Shown: piece by piece, positions 15,450-27,596 of the stretch
How the letters are laid out: each line of letters opens with the position of its first letter
Numbering within the stretch: the first letter of the stretch is position 1
From: Pseudomonadota bacterium
Lineage (GTDB): Bacteria > Pseudomonadota > Gammaproteobacteria > Steroidobacterales > Steroidobacteraceae
Direction: 5' to 3'
DNA length: 54,707 bases
NCBI GenBank assembly: GCA_021851405.1
Contig: JAJZDW010000025.1
Coordinates: forward strand, 1-54,707
The notes under the pieces: generated by a model
Database searches by the model: none
Seen by the model: only the letters and a program-made list of their open reading frames with translations
What the model was told of the DNA's origin: nothing
Made by a program: the position numbers and the translations under genes

Positions 15450-17280
15450 GTGCATAGCAACCCTGGCGTCCCGGACAGCGCGCCCCGCGCCCTGTTCGCG
15501 GTGAGCTCCCTCGGACTGGGTCACGCAACCCGCACGCTGGTCGTGATCCGCGAGTATCTGCGGCGCGGCTACCTCGTCACGGTCGTGTCCGCCGGCAACG
15601 CGCTCGCGTTTCTGCGCCTGGAACTGCAAGACGAGGCGGCCGTGCAGCTGTGCGAGATGCCCGATTACCCGCCGCTCGAGCGGGGCAGCGGCTGGCGGCT
15701 GTATGCATACCTCGCGCTCGATCTGTTCAGGACCTGGCGCGTGATCCGCCAGGAGCGGCGCACCGTGCACGCCCTGGCGCCGGACTACGACCTCATCTTC
15801 AGCGACGGCCGCTACGGCTTTTACAGCCGGGCCACGCCCTCGTTCATCCTGACTCACCAGATCGCCTTCCTGCCCCCACGCGGCCTGCGCGAGGCCTCCT
15901 GGCTCACCGGCCACATCAACATCGTGGCGCTGCGCCGCTTCGATTGCGTGTTCATCCCGGACTTTCCCTACCCGAGCGCGAACCTGGCCGGCAATCTGGC
16001 CCACTCGCACAACCTGCATCGCTGCCGGCACGCGTTCGTCGGCATCCTCTCCTCCTATCCGCAGCGCAGCGCGGTCGCCGACATCGACTATCTCTTCGTG
16101 ATCAGCGGTTACCTGCTCGAGCACAAAGACGCCTTCGTCCGCTCGCTGCTCAGCGAGGCAGCCGAGTTGCCCGGACGCAAGGTGTTCATCCTCGGCAACG
16201 CCGCCGCCGATAGCGCTCAGTACGCCGCGCTGCAGCGGGAGGATCTGACGATTCACGCAGTGGCGAGCGGCGCGCAGCGCCAGGAGCTGTTCAACCGCGC
16301 CCGCTGCGTGGTCACGCGAGCCGGCTACACCACGATCATGGACCTCATCGAGCACGGCAAGCGCGCGGTGCTCATCCCGACCCCGAACCAGACCGAGCAG
16401 GAATACCTCGCCTACCACCTGGCCAGCCGGGGCTACTTCGTCAGCCGCACCCAGGGTGCCCCGGATCTGCGCCTCGCCTTGCACGAGTGCACGCGCACCG
16501 CGCCGTTCGAGCCGCCGTGGCGCACGGCGGACTCGCTGCGCCGACTGTGCGAGGGGATTGCGCCGTTCGTGCACAAGAACTTCATCTCCGTGATCGTGCC
16601 GGCGCACAACGAGGAGACAGAACTCGCCGCGACGCTGCGCGCACTGCTGGCGCAGCGCTATCCGGTCGCGCGGATGGAGATCATCGTGGTCGAAAACGGC
16701 TCGGTTGACGCCACCACGCAGATCGCCCTCGGCGTCGCCGCCGAGCCGTCCGCCGCGGGCCGCATCCGCGTGCTGCGCAGCGAGCGGGGCGTCTCATTCG
16801 CCAAGAACGCCGGACTGCGGGCGCTCTCGGCCGAGTCGCAGTGGACCGTGTTCTGCGATGCCGATACCCGGCTCGGGCCGCACTTCCTGCATCAGCTGAA
16901 CACCTGGCTGAATCGACGCAGCGAAGCGGGCCTCGGTGTCGGCACCACCGCCGTTCGCCCCCACCCCGGTGAGCCGTTCTACGCACGCACGTGGTTCGCG
17001 CTCTACGATCTGATCCACCGCCTCACGCACAGCTCCTACTCGATCCAGATCGCCCGCACCTCGATCGCCCGCGGCGTCGGCTTTCACGAGACGCTGAACT
17101 TCGCCGAGGACCTCACCTTCATCCACGAGTGCCGCCGCTACGGGCGCTTTTTCTTTCTGCCCACGGACCAGGTGAGCACCTCGACGCGCCGGTTCGCCGC
17201 GCGCGGCTACCTGCGCCAGGGTCTGCGCTGGCTGTTCGAGGCACTCCTGCCGCTGCGCTGCAAGATCCACCGCGCCTACG

Positions 17281-17294
<14 letters not shown>
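15450..17294 (+). CDS. Two-domain glycosyltransferase: GT28/MurG-like fused to GT2
   Basis: A 614-residue fusion. The N-terminal part (about 10-370) resembles the GT-B MurG/UDP-GlcNAc transferase fold: glycine-rich FAVSSLGLGHATRT at the start, a CVVTRAGYTTIMDLIEHGKRAV segment and TPNQTEQEYLAYHL near the donor site. The C-terminal part (about 378-600) is a GT-A family 2 transferase with VIVPAHNEE, VVENGSVD and the metal-binding CDADTR motif. No transmembrane segment is obvious. Both halves likely act in sequence on a cell-surface glycan or glycolipid, but substrate and acceptor are unknown. The start is GTG 15450 behind GGAGG. The stop overlaps the DedA start by 14 bp, so the two genes are probably coupled. 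Confidence 0.8.
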
Positions 17295-19213
<1,919 letters not shown>

Positions 19214-20503
19214 TCAGGAATCCGGATGTTGTGTCTCGAGAATCTCGACCCCCGGGGTGCGCGCGAGCGCCAGCACCTCGGCATCGGGAAGTTGCACGGA
19301 CAGCTCGATCGAGCCGTCCTCGGCGGCGTGCTCGGCGCGCACCACCTTGGCGGCGTACAGGCTCGCGCGCAGCGCGCCGGCGCCCGGCGGCAGCCGCACG
19401 CGCGCATCCCGCGTGCTGCGCGCGAGCCGCTCGGCGAGCACGCTCGTGAGCAGCTCCATGCCCTCGCGCGCCTGCGCCGAAATCCACACCGCACTCGCCG
19501 CGCCCTGCGCGTCGCGCTCAACGCCCGCCGCGCGGCCCAGGCGATCGATCTTGTTGTAGAGCAGCACCTGCGGGATGTCCTGCGCGCCGATCTGCGCCAA
19601 CACGTCGTTGACCTGCGCGATGTGCTCGTCGCGGCGCGGATCACTCGCATCGACCACGTGGAGCAGCAAAGTCGCCTCGCGAGCCTCGGTCAGGGTCGAC
19701 TGGAAGGCCGCGACCAGCTCATGGGGCAGATCGCGGATGAACCCCACCGTGTCGGCCACGACCACCGGCGTCCCGCCCGGCAGCGCAATGCGGCGCACCG
19801 TCGGGTCGAGCGTCGCAAACAGCTGATCGGCGATGTACGTCTCGGAGCCCGTCAGCGCTCGAAACAGCGTGGACTTGCCCGCGTTGGTGTACCCGACGAG
19901 CGCCAGCGACGGCACCGGGATCTCGGCGCGCACGTGCCGGCCCGTCTCGCGCTGCTGGCGGATCTTCTCCAGCCGGCGGGTGAGCAGCCGCACGCGTTGG
20001 GCGATGAGCCGCCGATCGGTCTCGAGCTGCGTCTCGCCGGGACCGCGCATGCCGATACCGCCCTTCTGGCGCTCCAGGTGCGTCCAGCCCCGCACCAGGC
20101 GCGTGGCGATGTGGCGCAACTGTGCGAGCTCGACCTCGAGCTTGCCCTCGAAGCTGCGCGCCCGCTGCGCGAAGATGTCGAGGATCAGCCCGTTGCGGTC
20201 GAGCACACGGCGTCCGGTGAGCTTCTCCAGGTTGCGCTCCTGGCTCGGGGAGAGGGCGTGATCGATGAGGATCACCTCCGCGTCCCCGGCCTCGGCCGCC
20301 TGGCGCAGCTCCTCGGCCTTGCCGCTGCCGACGAAGAACCGTGGATCGGGCCGCTCGCGCCGCCCGGTCACCGTGCCGACCGGCTCGGTGCCCGCCGATC
20401 GGGCGAGCTGGCCGAATTCCGCCAGATCCTCCGGATCGACCGGCCCGCCGAAACCGACGCGCACCAAGAGTGCGCGCTCACCGGAACGCGGGCGTTCAAA
20501 CAC
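19214..20503 (-). CDS. hflX: GTPase HflX, ribosome-associated
   Basis: A 429-residue GTPase. The N-terminal HflX domain contains FFVGSGKAEEL and IDHALSPSQERNLEK. The middle has the basic QKGGIGMRGPGETQLETDRR region, and the G domain has GYTNAGKST (G1), DTVGFIRDLP (G3) and YNKIDRL (G4, NKxD). HflX splits stalled or heat-damaged ribosomes. It sits between hfq and purA as in other gammaproteobacteria, on one probable transcript. The gap to hfq is 42 bp. Confidence 0.95.
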   Translation of the reverse strand: MFERPRSGERALLVRVGFGGPVDPEDLAEFGQLARSAGTEPVGTVTGRRERPDPRFFVGSGKAEELRQAAEAGDAEVILIDHALSPSQERNLEKLTGRRVLDRNGLILDIFAQRARSFEGKLEVELAQLRHIATRLVRGWTHLERQKGGIGMRGPGETQLETDRRLIAQRVRLLTRRLEKIRQQRETGRHVRAEIPVPSLALVGYTNAGKSTLFRALTGSETYIADQLFATLDPTVRRIALPGGTPVVVADTVGFIRDLPHELVAAFQSTLTEAREATLLLHVVDASDPRRDEHIAQVNDVLAQIGAQDIPQVLLYNKIDRLGRAAGVERDAQGAASAVWISAQAREGMELLTSVLAERLARSTRDARVRLPPGAGALRASLYAAKVVRAEHAAEDGSIELSVQLPDAEVLALARTPGVEILETQHPDS

Positions 20504-20545
20504 GATTCAGTTCCCGGCCTGTGCGCGCGCGTGCGCGTGCGCAGC

Positions 20546-20797
20546 TCACTCGGCGGCAATCTCCACTGCACCCTCTTCGTCGGAGGACAGGCGCACGTTG
20601 CGCGCCGGCACCACCGTGGAAATGGCGTGTTTGTAGACCATTTGGCTGACGCTGTTCTTCAGCAGTACGACGAACTGGTCGAACGAGTCGATCTGGCCCT
20701 GCAGCTTGATGCCATTCACCAGATAGATCGACACGGGGACCCGTTCTTTACGCAGTGCGTTCAGGAAGGGATCTTGGAGCGACTGGCCTTTGGCCAT
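20546..20797 (-). CDS. hfq: RNA chaperone Hfq
   Basis: An 83-residue Sm-like protein. [20 protein letters not shown] opens the Sm1 region, and the Sm2 signature Tyr-Lys-His-Ala is present. The C-terminal tail is short and acidic ([13 protein letters not shown]), unlike the long Escherichia tail. Hfq forms a hexamer that pairs small RNAs with mRNAs. The ATG at 20797 has a TAAGGAG ribosome site; the longer in-frame reading upstream is not coding. A 143-bp gap to miaA may hold its own promoter. Confidence 0.97.
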   Translation of the reverse strand: MAKGQSLQDPFLNALRKERVPVSIYLVNGIKLQGQIDSFDQFVVLLKNSVSQMVYKHAISTVVPARNVRLSSDEEGAVEIAAE

Positions 20798-20940
20798 CGG
20801 GTTCTCCTTATTCTCACAGATTGTAATTTTTGGGCGTTTAGGGATCGCCGGGGCGACCCTACGGGGAGTGATGCAAGCACCTGCGTTCACAGCAGGCTGA
20901 AGCGATACGGACGCTCAATATTATCATCACGCGTCGTGTT

Positions 20941-21891
20941 TCACAGCGCGAGCGCCTCGATGCGTTGCCGGACGTCGCGAATCCACGACAGCGCATGCGC
21001 CTCGGGATCGAGCCACTCGGCAAAGCCCTCCGAGCGCATCCAGGTGAACTGCCGCTTGGCCAACTGGCGGGTCGCGGCAATGGCCCGCTGAACTGCCTCG
21101 GCCCGGCCGTAGTCACCCGCCAGATGGCCCCACAGCTGCCGATAGCCGACCGAGCGCATGGCCGCGTGCGTGGCCGTCAGATCCCCCCGCGCATAGAGCG
21201 CGCGCACTTCCTCGAGCAGACCGGCATCCATCATCGCCTCGAAGCGCTCGGCGAGCCTGCGGTGCAGCACCGCGCGCAGCGGCGGTGCGAGCGCCCAGCT
21301 CCACACCGTCATGCCCTGTAGGGGCGGCTCGGTCCGTCCGTGCAGGTCCGAGAGGCGCTCGCCGGTGAGCCGGCAGACCTCGAGCGCCCGCTGGATGCGC
21401 TGCGCGTCGTTCGGATTGATCCGCGCCGCGGCCGCCGGATCGAGCCCGGCGAGCTCGGCATGCAGCGCCGGCCACCCCTCGCGCGCGGCGCGCGCGTCGA
21501 ACGCCCTGCGCAGCTCCGGGGACGCCTGCGGCAGCGGCGCCAGACCGTGGAGCAGCGCGCGCAGGTACAGCATCGTGCCGCCGACCAGCAGCGGGATGTG
21601 CCCGCGGGCCTGGATGAGGTGGATGGCGGTGAGCGCGTCGGTCACGAACCGGCCGGCGGAGTATCCCTCCGTCGGGTCGCAGACATCGATCAGGTGATGG
21701 GGGATCCGCGCCCTGAGCGCTAACGAAGGCTTTGCCGTACCGATGTCCATCCCCCGGTACACCTGCGCCGAATCGACACTGACCAGCTCCACCGGCGCCT
21801 CTTCGGCCAGACGCTCGGCCCATCCGCTCTTGCCGCTGCCGGTCGGTCCGGTGAGGATCAGGACCGGCCGCGCCGTGCCCGGCGCGCTCAT
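20941..21891 (-). CDS. miaA: tRNA dimethylallyltransferase
   Basis: A 316-residue enzyme that prenylates A37 of tRNAs reading codons that begin with U. The P-loop GPTGSGKS is near residue 14, with SVDSAQVYRGMDIGTAKP, PHHLIDVCDP and GGTMLYLRALLHG following, all family signatures. Its ATG overlaps the mutL stop (ATGA at 21888-21891 read on the minus strand), showing translational coupling. The 3' part contains the RQLAKRQFTWMR motif that contacts tRNA. Confidence 0.96.
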   Translation of the reverse strand: MSAPGTARPVLILTGPTGSGKSGWAERLAEEAPVELVSVDSAQVYRGMDIGTAKPSLALRARIPHHLIDVCDPTEGYSAGRFVTDALTAIHLIQARGHIPLLVGGTMLYLRALLHGLAPLPQASPELRRAFDARAAREGWPALHAELAGLDPAAAARINPNDAQRIQRALEVCRLTGERLSDLHGRTEPPLQGMTVWSWALAPPLRAVLHRRLAERFEAMMDAGLLEEVRALYARGDLTATHAAMRSVGYRQLWGHLAGDYGRAEAVQRAIAATRQLAKRQFTWMRSEGFAEWLDPEAHALSWIRDVRQRIEALAL

Positions 21892-23669
21892 CAGCGGCCC
21901 CGCAGAAAGAGCTGATCGAGCTCGCGCAGCGTCAGGCGCGTCCAGGTCGGCCGGCCGTGATTGCATTGATTGGCCCGATCGGTGCGCTCCATCTGCCGCA
22001 ACAGCGCGTCCATCTCGGCCAGGGTGAGCCGGCGCCGGGCGTGAATGGCCGTACGGCAGGCGAGCGTGCCGAGAAACCGATCATCGAGGGCATCGAAATG
22101 GTCGCCCGGATCGTCCCGGCCGAGGTCCTCGGCCATCGACTGCACGATGCGCACCACCTCGGCGCCGGCCAGCAGCGCCGGCACCCGCCGCAGCGCGAGC
22201 CGACTCGGCCCGAGCGCCTCCAGCTCGAAGCCAGCCGCCTCCCACAGACTGCGCTGCGCCAGCAGCCGCTCCAGATCGACGGGCTTCAGTTCGACCACCA
22301 GCGGCTCGAGCAACTGCTGGGCCGCGGGCGGACCGGTGCCGCGGGCTGCCTTGAATTGCTCGTAGAGCACTCGCTCGTGCGCCGCATGCATATCGACGAC
22401 GATCAGCCCCTCGGCGGTTTGCGCCAGGATGTAGATGCCGTGCAGCTGCGCCAGCGCCACCCCGAGGGGCGGCTCACCGGCGCAGCCAGCCCCCTCGGCC
22501 CCCTGGGGTGCTGGGCGATCGCGCACGGCAGCTGCGAGCGCCCAGTCGCCGTGCGGGTGCGTGGCGGGCGCGGGGTGCGGTGCGCCGAACTCGAAGTGAC
22601 CGCTCGTGCGCGCCGGTGAGGCCATCGGCGCGCCGGCCCCGATGAGCGGCGCGGCCGGCACCGCCGGCGCGGCAGCCGACTCCGGCCGGGTCGCGGCGAG
22701 CGAGCGCTCCAGAGTGCGCATCACGAATGCGTGGATCTGCCGGCTGTCGCGGAAGCGCACCTCGAGCTTGGCCGGGTGGGCGTTGACGTCGACCAGCCGC
22801 GGATCGAGGGTCAGGTAGAGCACATAACTCGGGTGACGGCCGTGATAGAGCACGTCCCGATACGCCAGCCGTGCGGCGCTCATCAGCAGCTTGTCGCGCA
22901 CCGGGCGGCCGTTGACGAACCAGTACTGCTGGTCCGGTTGGGCCCGCGCGGTCGTCGGCAGCCCGATCCAGCCGGTGAGTTGAACCGGACCGGCGGCATG
23001 ATCGACCTCGAGGGTGCTCTCGAGGAACTCCCGACCGAGCAGCTGGGCGATGCGCGCGGCAGGCGCACCCGCCGGTGCATCGATCAGCACACGCTCCCCG
23101 GCGCGCAAGCGCAGCGTCACGTCCGGGCGCGAGAGCGCGAGCCGCTCCAGCAGCCGCGCGATGTGGCCGAGTTCGGTCGCAGCGGTGCGCAGGAACTTGC
23201 GCCGCGCCGGCACGTTGTAGAACAGATCGCGCATCTCGATGGTGGTGCCGGGGGGCTGCGCGGCCGGACGCACCGCCCCCATCGAGCCGCCCTCGACGAG
23301 GATCTCCGTGCCGTGCGCCGCGTCGGCCGTTCGCGAGGCGATCCGCAGCCGCGCCACCGAGCCGATCGAGGGCAGCGCCTCGCCCCGAAACCCCAGCGTC
23401 CCGATCGCCTCGAGATCCTCGAGCGAGGCGATCTTGCTCGTCGCGTGGCGCGTCAGAGCGAGCGGCAGAGCCTGCGGCTCGATCCCGCAGCCATCGTCGC
23501 GCACCCGCACCAGGCCCACCCCGCCCTGCTCCACATCCACCTCGATGCGCCGCGCTCCGGCATCGAGGCTGTTCTCGATGAGTTCCTTCACGACCGACGC
23601 GGGCCGCTCGATGACCTCACCGGCGGCGATCTGATCGACCAATTCGTTGGGCAGGACGCGGATGGGCAT
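21891..23669 (-). CDS. mutL: DNA mismatch repair protein MutL with endonuclease motif
   Basis: A 592-residue MutL. The GHKL ATPase region shows ENSLDAGARRIEV, RDDGCGIEP and GFRGEALPSI. The C-terminal dimerisation domain carries DMHAAHERVLYE, matching the DQHA-x2-E-x4-E endonuclease motif, and the accessory CNHGRPTW. Escherichia MutL lacks this nuclease site and depends on MutH; proteins with it nick DNA themselves. A Pro/Ala-rich linker joins the halves (about 330-400). The gene starts the mutL-miaA-hfq-hflX-purA run. In many relatives amiB lies directly upstream, but here an amino-acid exporter does. Confidence 0.96.
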   Translation of the reverse strand: MPIRVLPNELVDQIAAGEVIERPASVVKELIENSLDAGARRIEVDVEQGGVGLVRVRDDGCGIEPQALPLALTRHATSKIASLEDLEAIGTLGFRGEALPSIGSVARLRIASRTADAAHGTEILVEGGSMGAVRPAAQPPGTTIEMRDLFYNVPARRKFLRTAATELGHIARLLERLALSRPDVTLRLRAGERVLIDAPAGAPAARIAQLLGREFLESTLEVDHAAGPVQLTGWIGLPTTARAQPDQQYWFVNGRPVRDKLLMSAARLAYRDVLYHGRHPSYVLYLTLDPRLVDVNAHPAKLEVRFRDSRQIHAFVMRTLERSLAATRPESAAAPAVPAAPLIGAGAPMASPARTSGHFEFGAPHPAPATHPHGDWALAAAVRDRPAPQGAEGAGCAGEPPLGVALAQLHGIYILAQTAEGLIVVDMHAAHERVLYEQFKAARGTGPPAAQQLLEPLVVELKPVDLERLLAQRSLWEAAGFELEALGPSRLALRRVPALLAGAEVVRIVQSMAEDLGRDDPGDHFDALDDRFLGTLACRTAIHARRRLTLAEMDALLRQMERTDRANQCNHGRPTWTRLTLRELDQLFLRGR

Positions 23670-23748
23670 GGGGGCTTGGGAGGGCGGTTCGCACGGCCGT
23701 TCGGCCGTAAAGACTAGCAGGCTTGGCGCGGCCCCGGACAGTGCCCAC

Positions 23749-24378
23749 TCACCCGTGCACGAGCCTCAGCAGCAGAGCGCCCGCCACGCTCCACATGACC
23801 CGCGCGATCACGGCATCCAGCACTCGCCAGGCCTGCGGACGGGCGAACAGCGGGGCGAGCCGGCGGGCGCCGAATCCCAGAGTGACGAACCAGCCGAGGC
23901 TCGCGCTGCACGAGCCGGCCAGAAATGCCCCGCGCAGCGCACTGGGCTGCTGCGCGCCCACCGATCCGACCAACAGTACGGTATCCAGATACACGTGCGG
24001 GTTCAGCAACGACACGGCGAGCGTCTGGGTCAGGGCCTGACGCGCCCCTCGCGGGCTCCCGCTCGTCACGGCGAGCGCCGAAGTTCCCGACCGGGCCCGG
24101 CGCGCCGCGGCCAGCCCGTACCACCCGAGGAACCCCGCACCGGCGAGGGCCACGCCATCGAGGGCCCAGGGCGTGCGACCGAGCGCGCTCGCAACGCCGC
24201 TGACCCCTATGGCCATCAGCATCGCATCGAGCAGCACGCACACCGCAACCACCAGGCGCACGTGCGAGCGCGCCAACCCCTGGCGCAGCACGAAGGCATT
24301 CTGGGCCCCGATCGCGATGATCAGCGAGATCCCGAGGGACAGACCGGTGGCGTAGGCGCGAAGGGATCCTGCGAACAT
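23749..24378 (-). CDS. argO: LysE/ArgO-family amino-acid exporter
   Basis: A 209-residue membrane protein with five to six hydrophobic helices. The LysE-family start (GLSLGISLIIAIGAQNAFVLRQGL) and the conserved SLLNPHVYLDTVLLVG, with its Asn-Pro-His in the membrane, are clear. Members export arginine or lysine. The ATG at 24378 avoids an unlikely cytoplasmic extension and I prefer it to 24414. It diverges from an ArgP-type LysR regulator 90 bp away, the standard argP-argO arrangement, so arginine or lysine probably induces it. Confidence 0.88.
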   Translation of the reverse strand: MFAGSLRAYATGLSLGISLIIAIGAQNAFVLRQGLARSHVRLVVAVCVLLDAMLMAIGVSGVASALGRTPWALDGVALAGAGFLGWYGLAAARRARSGTSALAVTSGSPRGARQALTQTLAVSLLNPHVYLDTVLLVGSVGAQQPSALRGAFLAGSCSASLGWFVTLGFGARRLAPLFARPQAWRVLDAVIARVMWSVAGALLLRLVHG

Positions 24379-24468
24379 GTCGCCAGTGTCGGTGGACCGC
24401 AGCGCTTCGACCAACGACCTTTGCTAATCTTGCGTAAGTTTCTCTAAGGTCTGCTGCGGGGCAACTCC

Positions 24469-25368
24469 ATGCTGGACGAGACGCTGCTCGCGGCCCTCGC
24501 GGCGGTCGCCCGCGAGGGCAGCTTCGAGCGCGCCGCGCGATTACTGCACGTCACGCCCTCGGCGGTCTCGCAGCGCGTGCGGCTGCTGGAGGAACGTGTG
24601 GGCGCCACGCTCATGGTGCGCGGACGCCCGTGCGTCGCCACGGAAGTGGGCGCCCGCCTCTGCCGCCATGCCGAACTGATCTCGGTATTGGAAGCGGAAT
24701 TGCGCCGCGAGCTGCCGACGCTGCCGCGGGAATCGATCGACGCCCCGCACGCCAACCTGCGCATCGCCGTGAATGCGGACAGCCTCGGCACGTGGTTCAT
24801 CGGTGCGATGAAGGACTTCGCGGCCCATCACGGCACGCTGCTCAGCCTGACGCTGGATGACGAGGAACACACCGCAGAGTGGCTGCGGCGCGGCCAGGTG
24901 CTGGCGGCGGTGACCGCACTGCGCGCACCCGTGCAGGGGTGCCGCAGCCGCCGGCTCGGCGCGCTGCGTTACGTCGCGACCGCCAGCGCGAATTTCGTCC
25001 AGCGCTGGTTCCCCGAGGGCGTGACGGCGGACGCTCTGGCCAAGGCGCCGAGCCTGGTGTTCGACCGCAATGACCGCTTGCAGGAACGGTGGGCGCATCG
25101 GCAGGTGCATCGCGACGTGCCGCTGCCCGCTCACCGACTACCGTCGACCGGAGCGTTTCTCGACGCCGCGCTGGCGGGACTCGGATGGGGCATGAATCCG
25201 CTGGCGATGGCGCGCGCGCACCTGCAGTCCGGCGCATTGGTCGAGCTGGCCGCCGGCACGGCGCTCGACGTTGCGCTCTACTGGCAGGTGACTCGATTGG
25301 AGGTGCCCGTGCTGGCGCAACTGACCGAGAGCGTCATTCGCGCGGCCCGGACACTCGAACCCGCGTAA
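24469..25368 (+). CDS. argP: ArgP/IciA-type LysR regulator
   Basis: A 299-residue LysR regulator. The winged helix-turn-helix spans about residues 3-60 (VAREGSFERAARLLHVTPSAVSQRVRLLEERVG). The ligand domain has ArgP-like text such as IAVNADSLGTWFIGAM, and GAFLDAALAGLGWGMNPLAMA. ArgP activates the argO exporter in response to arginine and lysine. The divergent exporter supports the call. AT-rich sequence between the genes (about 24419-24450) contains TTGCGTAAG-type T-N11-A text expected for a LysR site, though I cannot delimit one site with confidence. Confidence 0.88.
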   Translation: MLDETLLAALAAVAREGSFERAARLLHVTPSAVSQRVRLLEERVGATLMVRGRPCVATEVGARLCRHAELISVLEAELRRELPTLPRESIDAPHANLRIAVNADSLGTWFIGAMKDFAAHHGTLLSLTLDDEEHTAEWLRRGQVLAAVTALRAPVQGCRSRRLGALRYVATASANFVQRWFPEGVTADALAKAPSLVFDRNDRLQERWAHRQVHRDVPLPAHRLPSTGAFLDAALAGLGWGMNPLAMARAHLQSGALVELAAGTALDVALYWQVTRLEVPVLAQLTESVIRAARTLEPA

Positions 25369-25373
25369 ACGAC

Positions 25374-25409
25374 GCGGCCGGGCCGGAACGCTTGTTCCGG
25401 CCCGGCCGC
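25374..25409. terminator. Perfect 16-bp hairpin between argP and fusA
   Basis: The arms at 25374-25389 and 25394-25409 (starting GCGGCCGGGCC) are exactly complementary around GCTT. It lies 5 bp after the regulator stop and 30 bp before the convergent EF-G stop, so it can end both transcripts. No T-run follows on either strand. Confidence 0.6.
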
Positions 25410-25439
25410 AGGGTTCGACAGACCCGAGGGCCTCGGGCC

Positions 25440-27596
25440 TCAGGCGTTCGCCGCCGCCTTCGCCTCACTCACCGCGGCGATCACCTCGTCCGCCACATTC
25501 TTCGGCACCGGTTCGTAGTGCGAGAATTCCATGGTGTACGAGGCGCGACCACTGGTCATCGAGCGCAGCTGACCGATGTACCCGAACATCTCCGACAGCG
25601 GCACGGTGGCCACGACCGCGATGTTGGCACCGCGTTCGAGCTGGTCCTGAATCATGCCGCGGCGACGGTTCATGTCGCCGATGACATCGCCCAGATAGTC
25701 CCCCGGGGTCACCGTCTCGACCTTCATCACCGGCTCGAGCAGGATCGGGCCCGCCTTGCGCATCGCTTCGCGGAAGCAGGCCTTGGCGGCGATTTCGAAG
25801 GTCAGTGCGTTCGAGTCGACATCGTGGTAGCTGCCGTCCGTCAACGTGGCACGGAAGTCCACGGTCGGGAAGTGCGCGAGCACGCCATCTTCCTTCTGCA
25901 GCTTCAATCCCTTCTCCACCGCCGGCACGTACTCACGCGGCACCGAGCCGCCCGAGGTCGAATCGACGAATTCGAACCCCTGGCTGCGCTCAAGCGGCTC
26001 GAACGTGATCCACACTTCGGCGAACTGACCGGAACCGCCGGTCTGCTTCTTGTGCACGTACTGCTCGTCGACCTTGCGCGTAATGGTCTCGCGGTAGGCG
26101 ACCTGCGGCTCGCCCATGGTGCCCTCGACGTTGAATTCCGTGCGCATCCGATCGAGCGTCACCTCCAGGTGCAGCTCGCCCATGCCGCGCAGAATCGTCT
26201 GGCCCGTCTCGCGATCGGTCTCCAGATGCAGCGAAGGATCGGCGCGAACCATCTTCGCCAGGGCTGCACCGAACTTCTCCTGATCGCCCTTGACCTTCGG
26301 CTGCACCGACACGCTGATCACCGGATCGGGGAAGCGCATGCGCTCGAGGATCACCGGATTGGCGGCGTCACAGAGCGTGTCGCCGGTCTCCGTTTCCTGC
26401 ATGGAGACGAGCGCGATGATGTCACCGGCGCGCGCCTCTTCGATCGGGTTGGCCTCCTTGGCGAACATCTCGACCATGCGGCCGATCTTCTCGCGCTTGC
26501 CGCGCGTGGTGTTCAGCACCGAGGCACCCCGGGTGAGCACGCCGGAGTACACGCGCACGAACGTCAGGGCGCCGTACGCATCGTTGATGACCTTGAACGC
26601 CAGCCCGCTGAACGGCTCGTCATCCGAGCACTTGCGCTCGCCAGTGACGTTACCGTCCTCGTCCAGCGTCTTGATGGCCGAGACGTCGGTCGGCGCCGGC
26701 ATGTAATCGATGACGGCGTCCAGGACCTGCTGAACGCCCTTGTTCTTGTACGAGGAGCCGCACAGCACCGGGTTGAACGCCCCCGTCACGGTGCCGATGC
26801 GCAGACACTTGCGCAGCACTTCGGCCGACGGCGCGTGACCGTCCTCGATGTACTTGTGCATCGCCTCGTCGTCCATCTCGAGGCAGGTGTCGATCAGCTC
26901 CGTACGGTACTTCTCCACATCGGCGAGGATCTTGCGATCCGTCGGCACGTGGATATCGAGCTGATCGGCCAGATCCGGCGTGACCTCGAGCGTCTGCCAC
27001 TCGGCGTCCTTGTCGTCCGAGCTCCACACCAGGGCCTTCATCTCGACCAGATCGATCATGCCCTTGAAGTTGTCTTCAGAGCCGATCGGGATCTGCACCG
27101 GCAGCGGGCGCGCGCCGAGACGCTTCTTGATCATGTCGACGCAGCGCGTGAAGCTCGCACCGCTGCGATCCATCTTGTTGACGTAGCAGACGCGCGGCAC
27201 GCCGTAGTTGTCCGCCAGACGCCAGTTGGTCTCGGACTGCGGCTCCACGCCAGCGACGCCATCGAACACCACTACGGCGCCGTCCAGTACGCGCAGGGAG
27301 CGATTCACCTCGATGGTGAAATCGACGTGCCCCGGGGTATCGATCAGGTTGATCTTCTTCCCGCGCCAGAAGCAGGACACCGCGGCGCTTTGAATCGTGA
27401 TGCCACGCTTCTGCTCCTGCTCGAGGTAGTCCGTCGTGGTCGAGGTCTTCAGATCCTTGGTGTCATGGATGTCGATGATGGTGTGCTTGCGCCCCGTGTA
27501 ATACAGGATGCGCTCCGTCGTCGTCGTTTTGCCGGCATCGACGTGGGCGATGATGCCGATGTTGCGGATATCAGAAAGCGCGGTTGTGCGAGGCAT
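25440..27596 (-). CDS. fusA: Translation elongation factor G, stand-alone copy
   Basis: A 718-residue EF-G. The GTPase motifs are [15 protein letters not shown] (G1), DTPGHVDF (G3) and NKMD (G4); domains II-V follow, with [14 protein letters not shown] and [22 protein letters not shown] drives tRNA-mRNA translocation and, with RRF, ribosome recycling. The switch I stretch after the G1 motif ([21 protein letters not shown]) differs from the EVHDGAATMDWMEQEQERG of the common str-operon enzyme. This gene is also isolated from rpsL, rpsG and tuf. It may be a second, specialised EF-G, or the sole copy relocated. A minus-strand TTGAAC...TATACC pair (27762-27788, 15-bp spacer) is a weak promoter candidate. 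Confidence 0.92.
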   Translation of the reverse strand: MPRTTALSDIRNIGIIAHVDAGKTTTTERILYYTGRKHTIIDIHDTKDLKTSTTTDYLEQEQKRGITIQSAAVSCFWRGKKINLIDTPGHVDFTIEVNRSLRVLDGAVVVFDGVAGVEPQSETNWRLADNYGVPRVCYVNKMDRSGASFTRCVDMIKKRLGARPLPVQIPIGSEDNFKGMIDLVEMKALVWSSDDKDAEWQTLEVTPDLADQLDIHVPTDRKILADVEKYRTELIDTCLEMDDEAMHKYIEDGHAPSAEVLRKCLRIGTVTGAFNPVLCGSSYKNKGVQQVLDAVIDYMPAPTDVSAIKTLDEDGNVTGERKCSDDEPFSGLAFKVINDAYGALTFVRVYSGVLTRGASVLNTTRGKREKIGRMVEMFAKEANPIEEARAGDIIALVSMQETETGDTLCDAANPVILERMRFPDPVISVSVQPKVKGDQEKFGAALAKMVRADPSLHLETDRETGQTILRGMGELHLEVTLDRMRTEFNVEGTMGEPQVAYRETITRKVDEQYVHKKQTGGSGQFAEVWITFEPLERSQGFEFVDSTSGGSVPREYVPAVEKGLKLQKEDGVLAHFPTVDFRATLTDGSYHDVDSNALTFEIAAKACFREAMRKAGPILLEPVMKVETVTPGDYLGDVIGDMNRRRGMIQDQLERGANIAVVATVPLSEMFGYIGQLRSMTSGRASYTMEFSHYEPVPKNVADEVIAAVSEAKAAANA

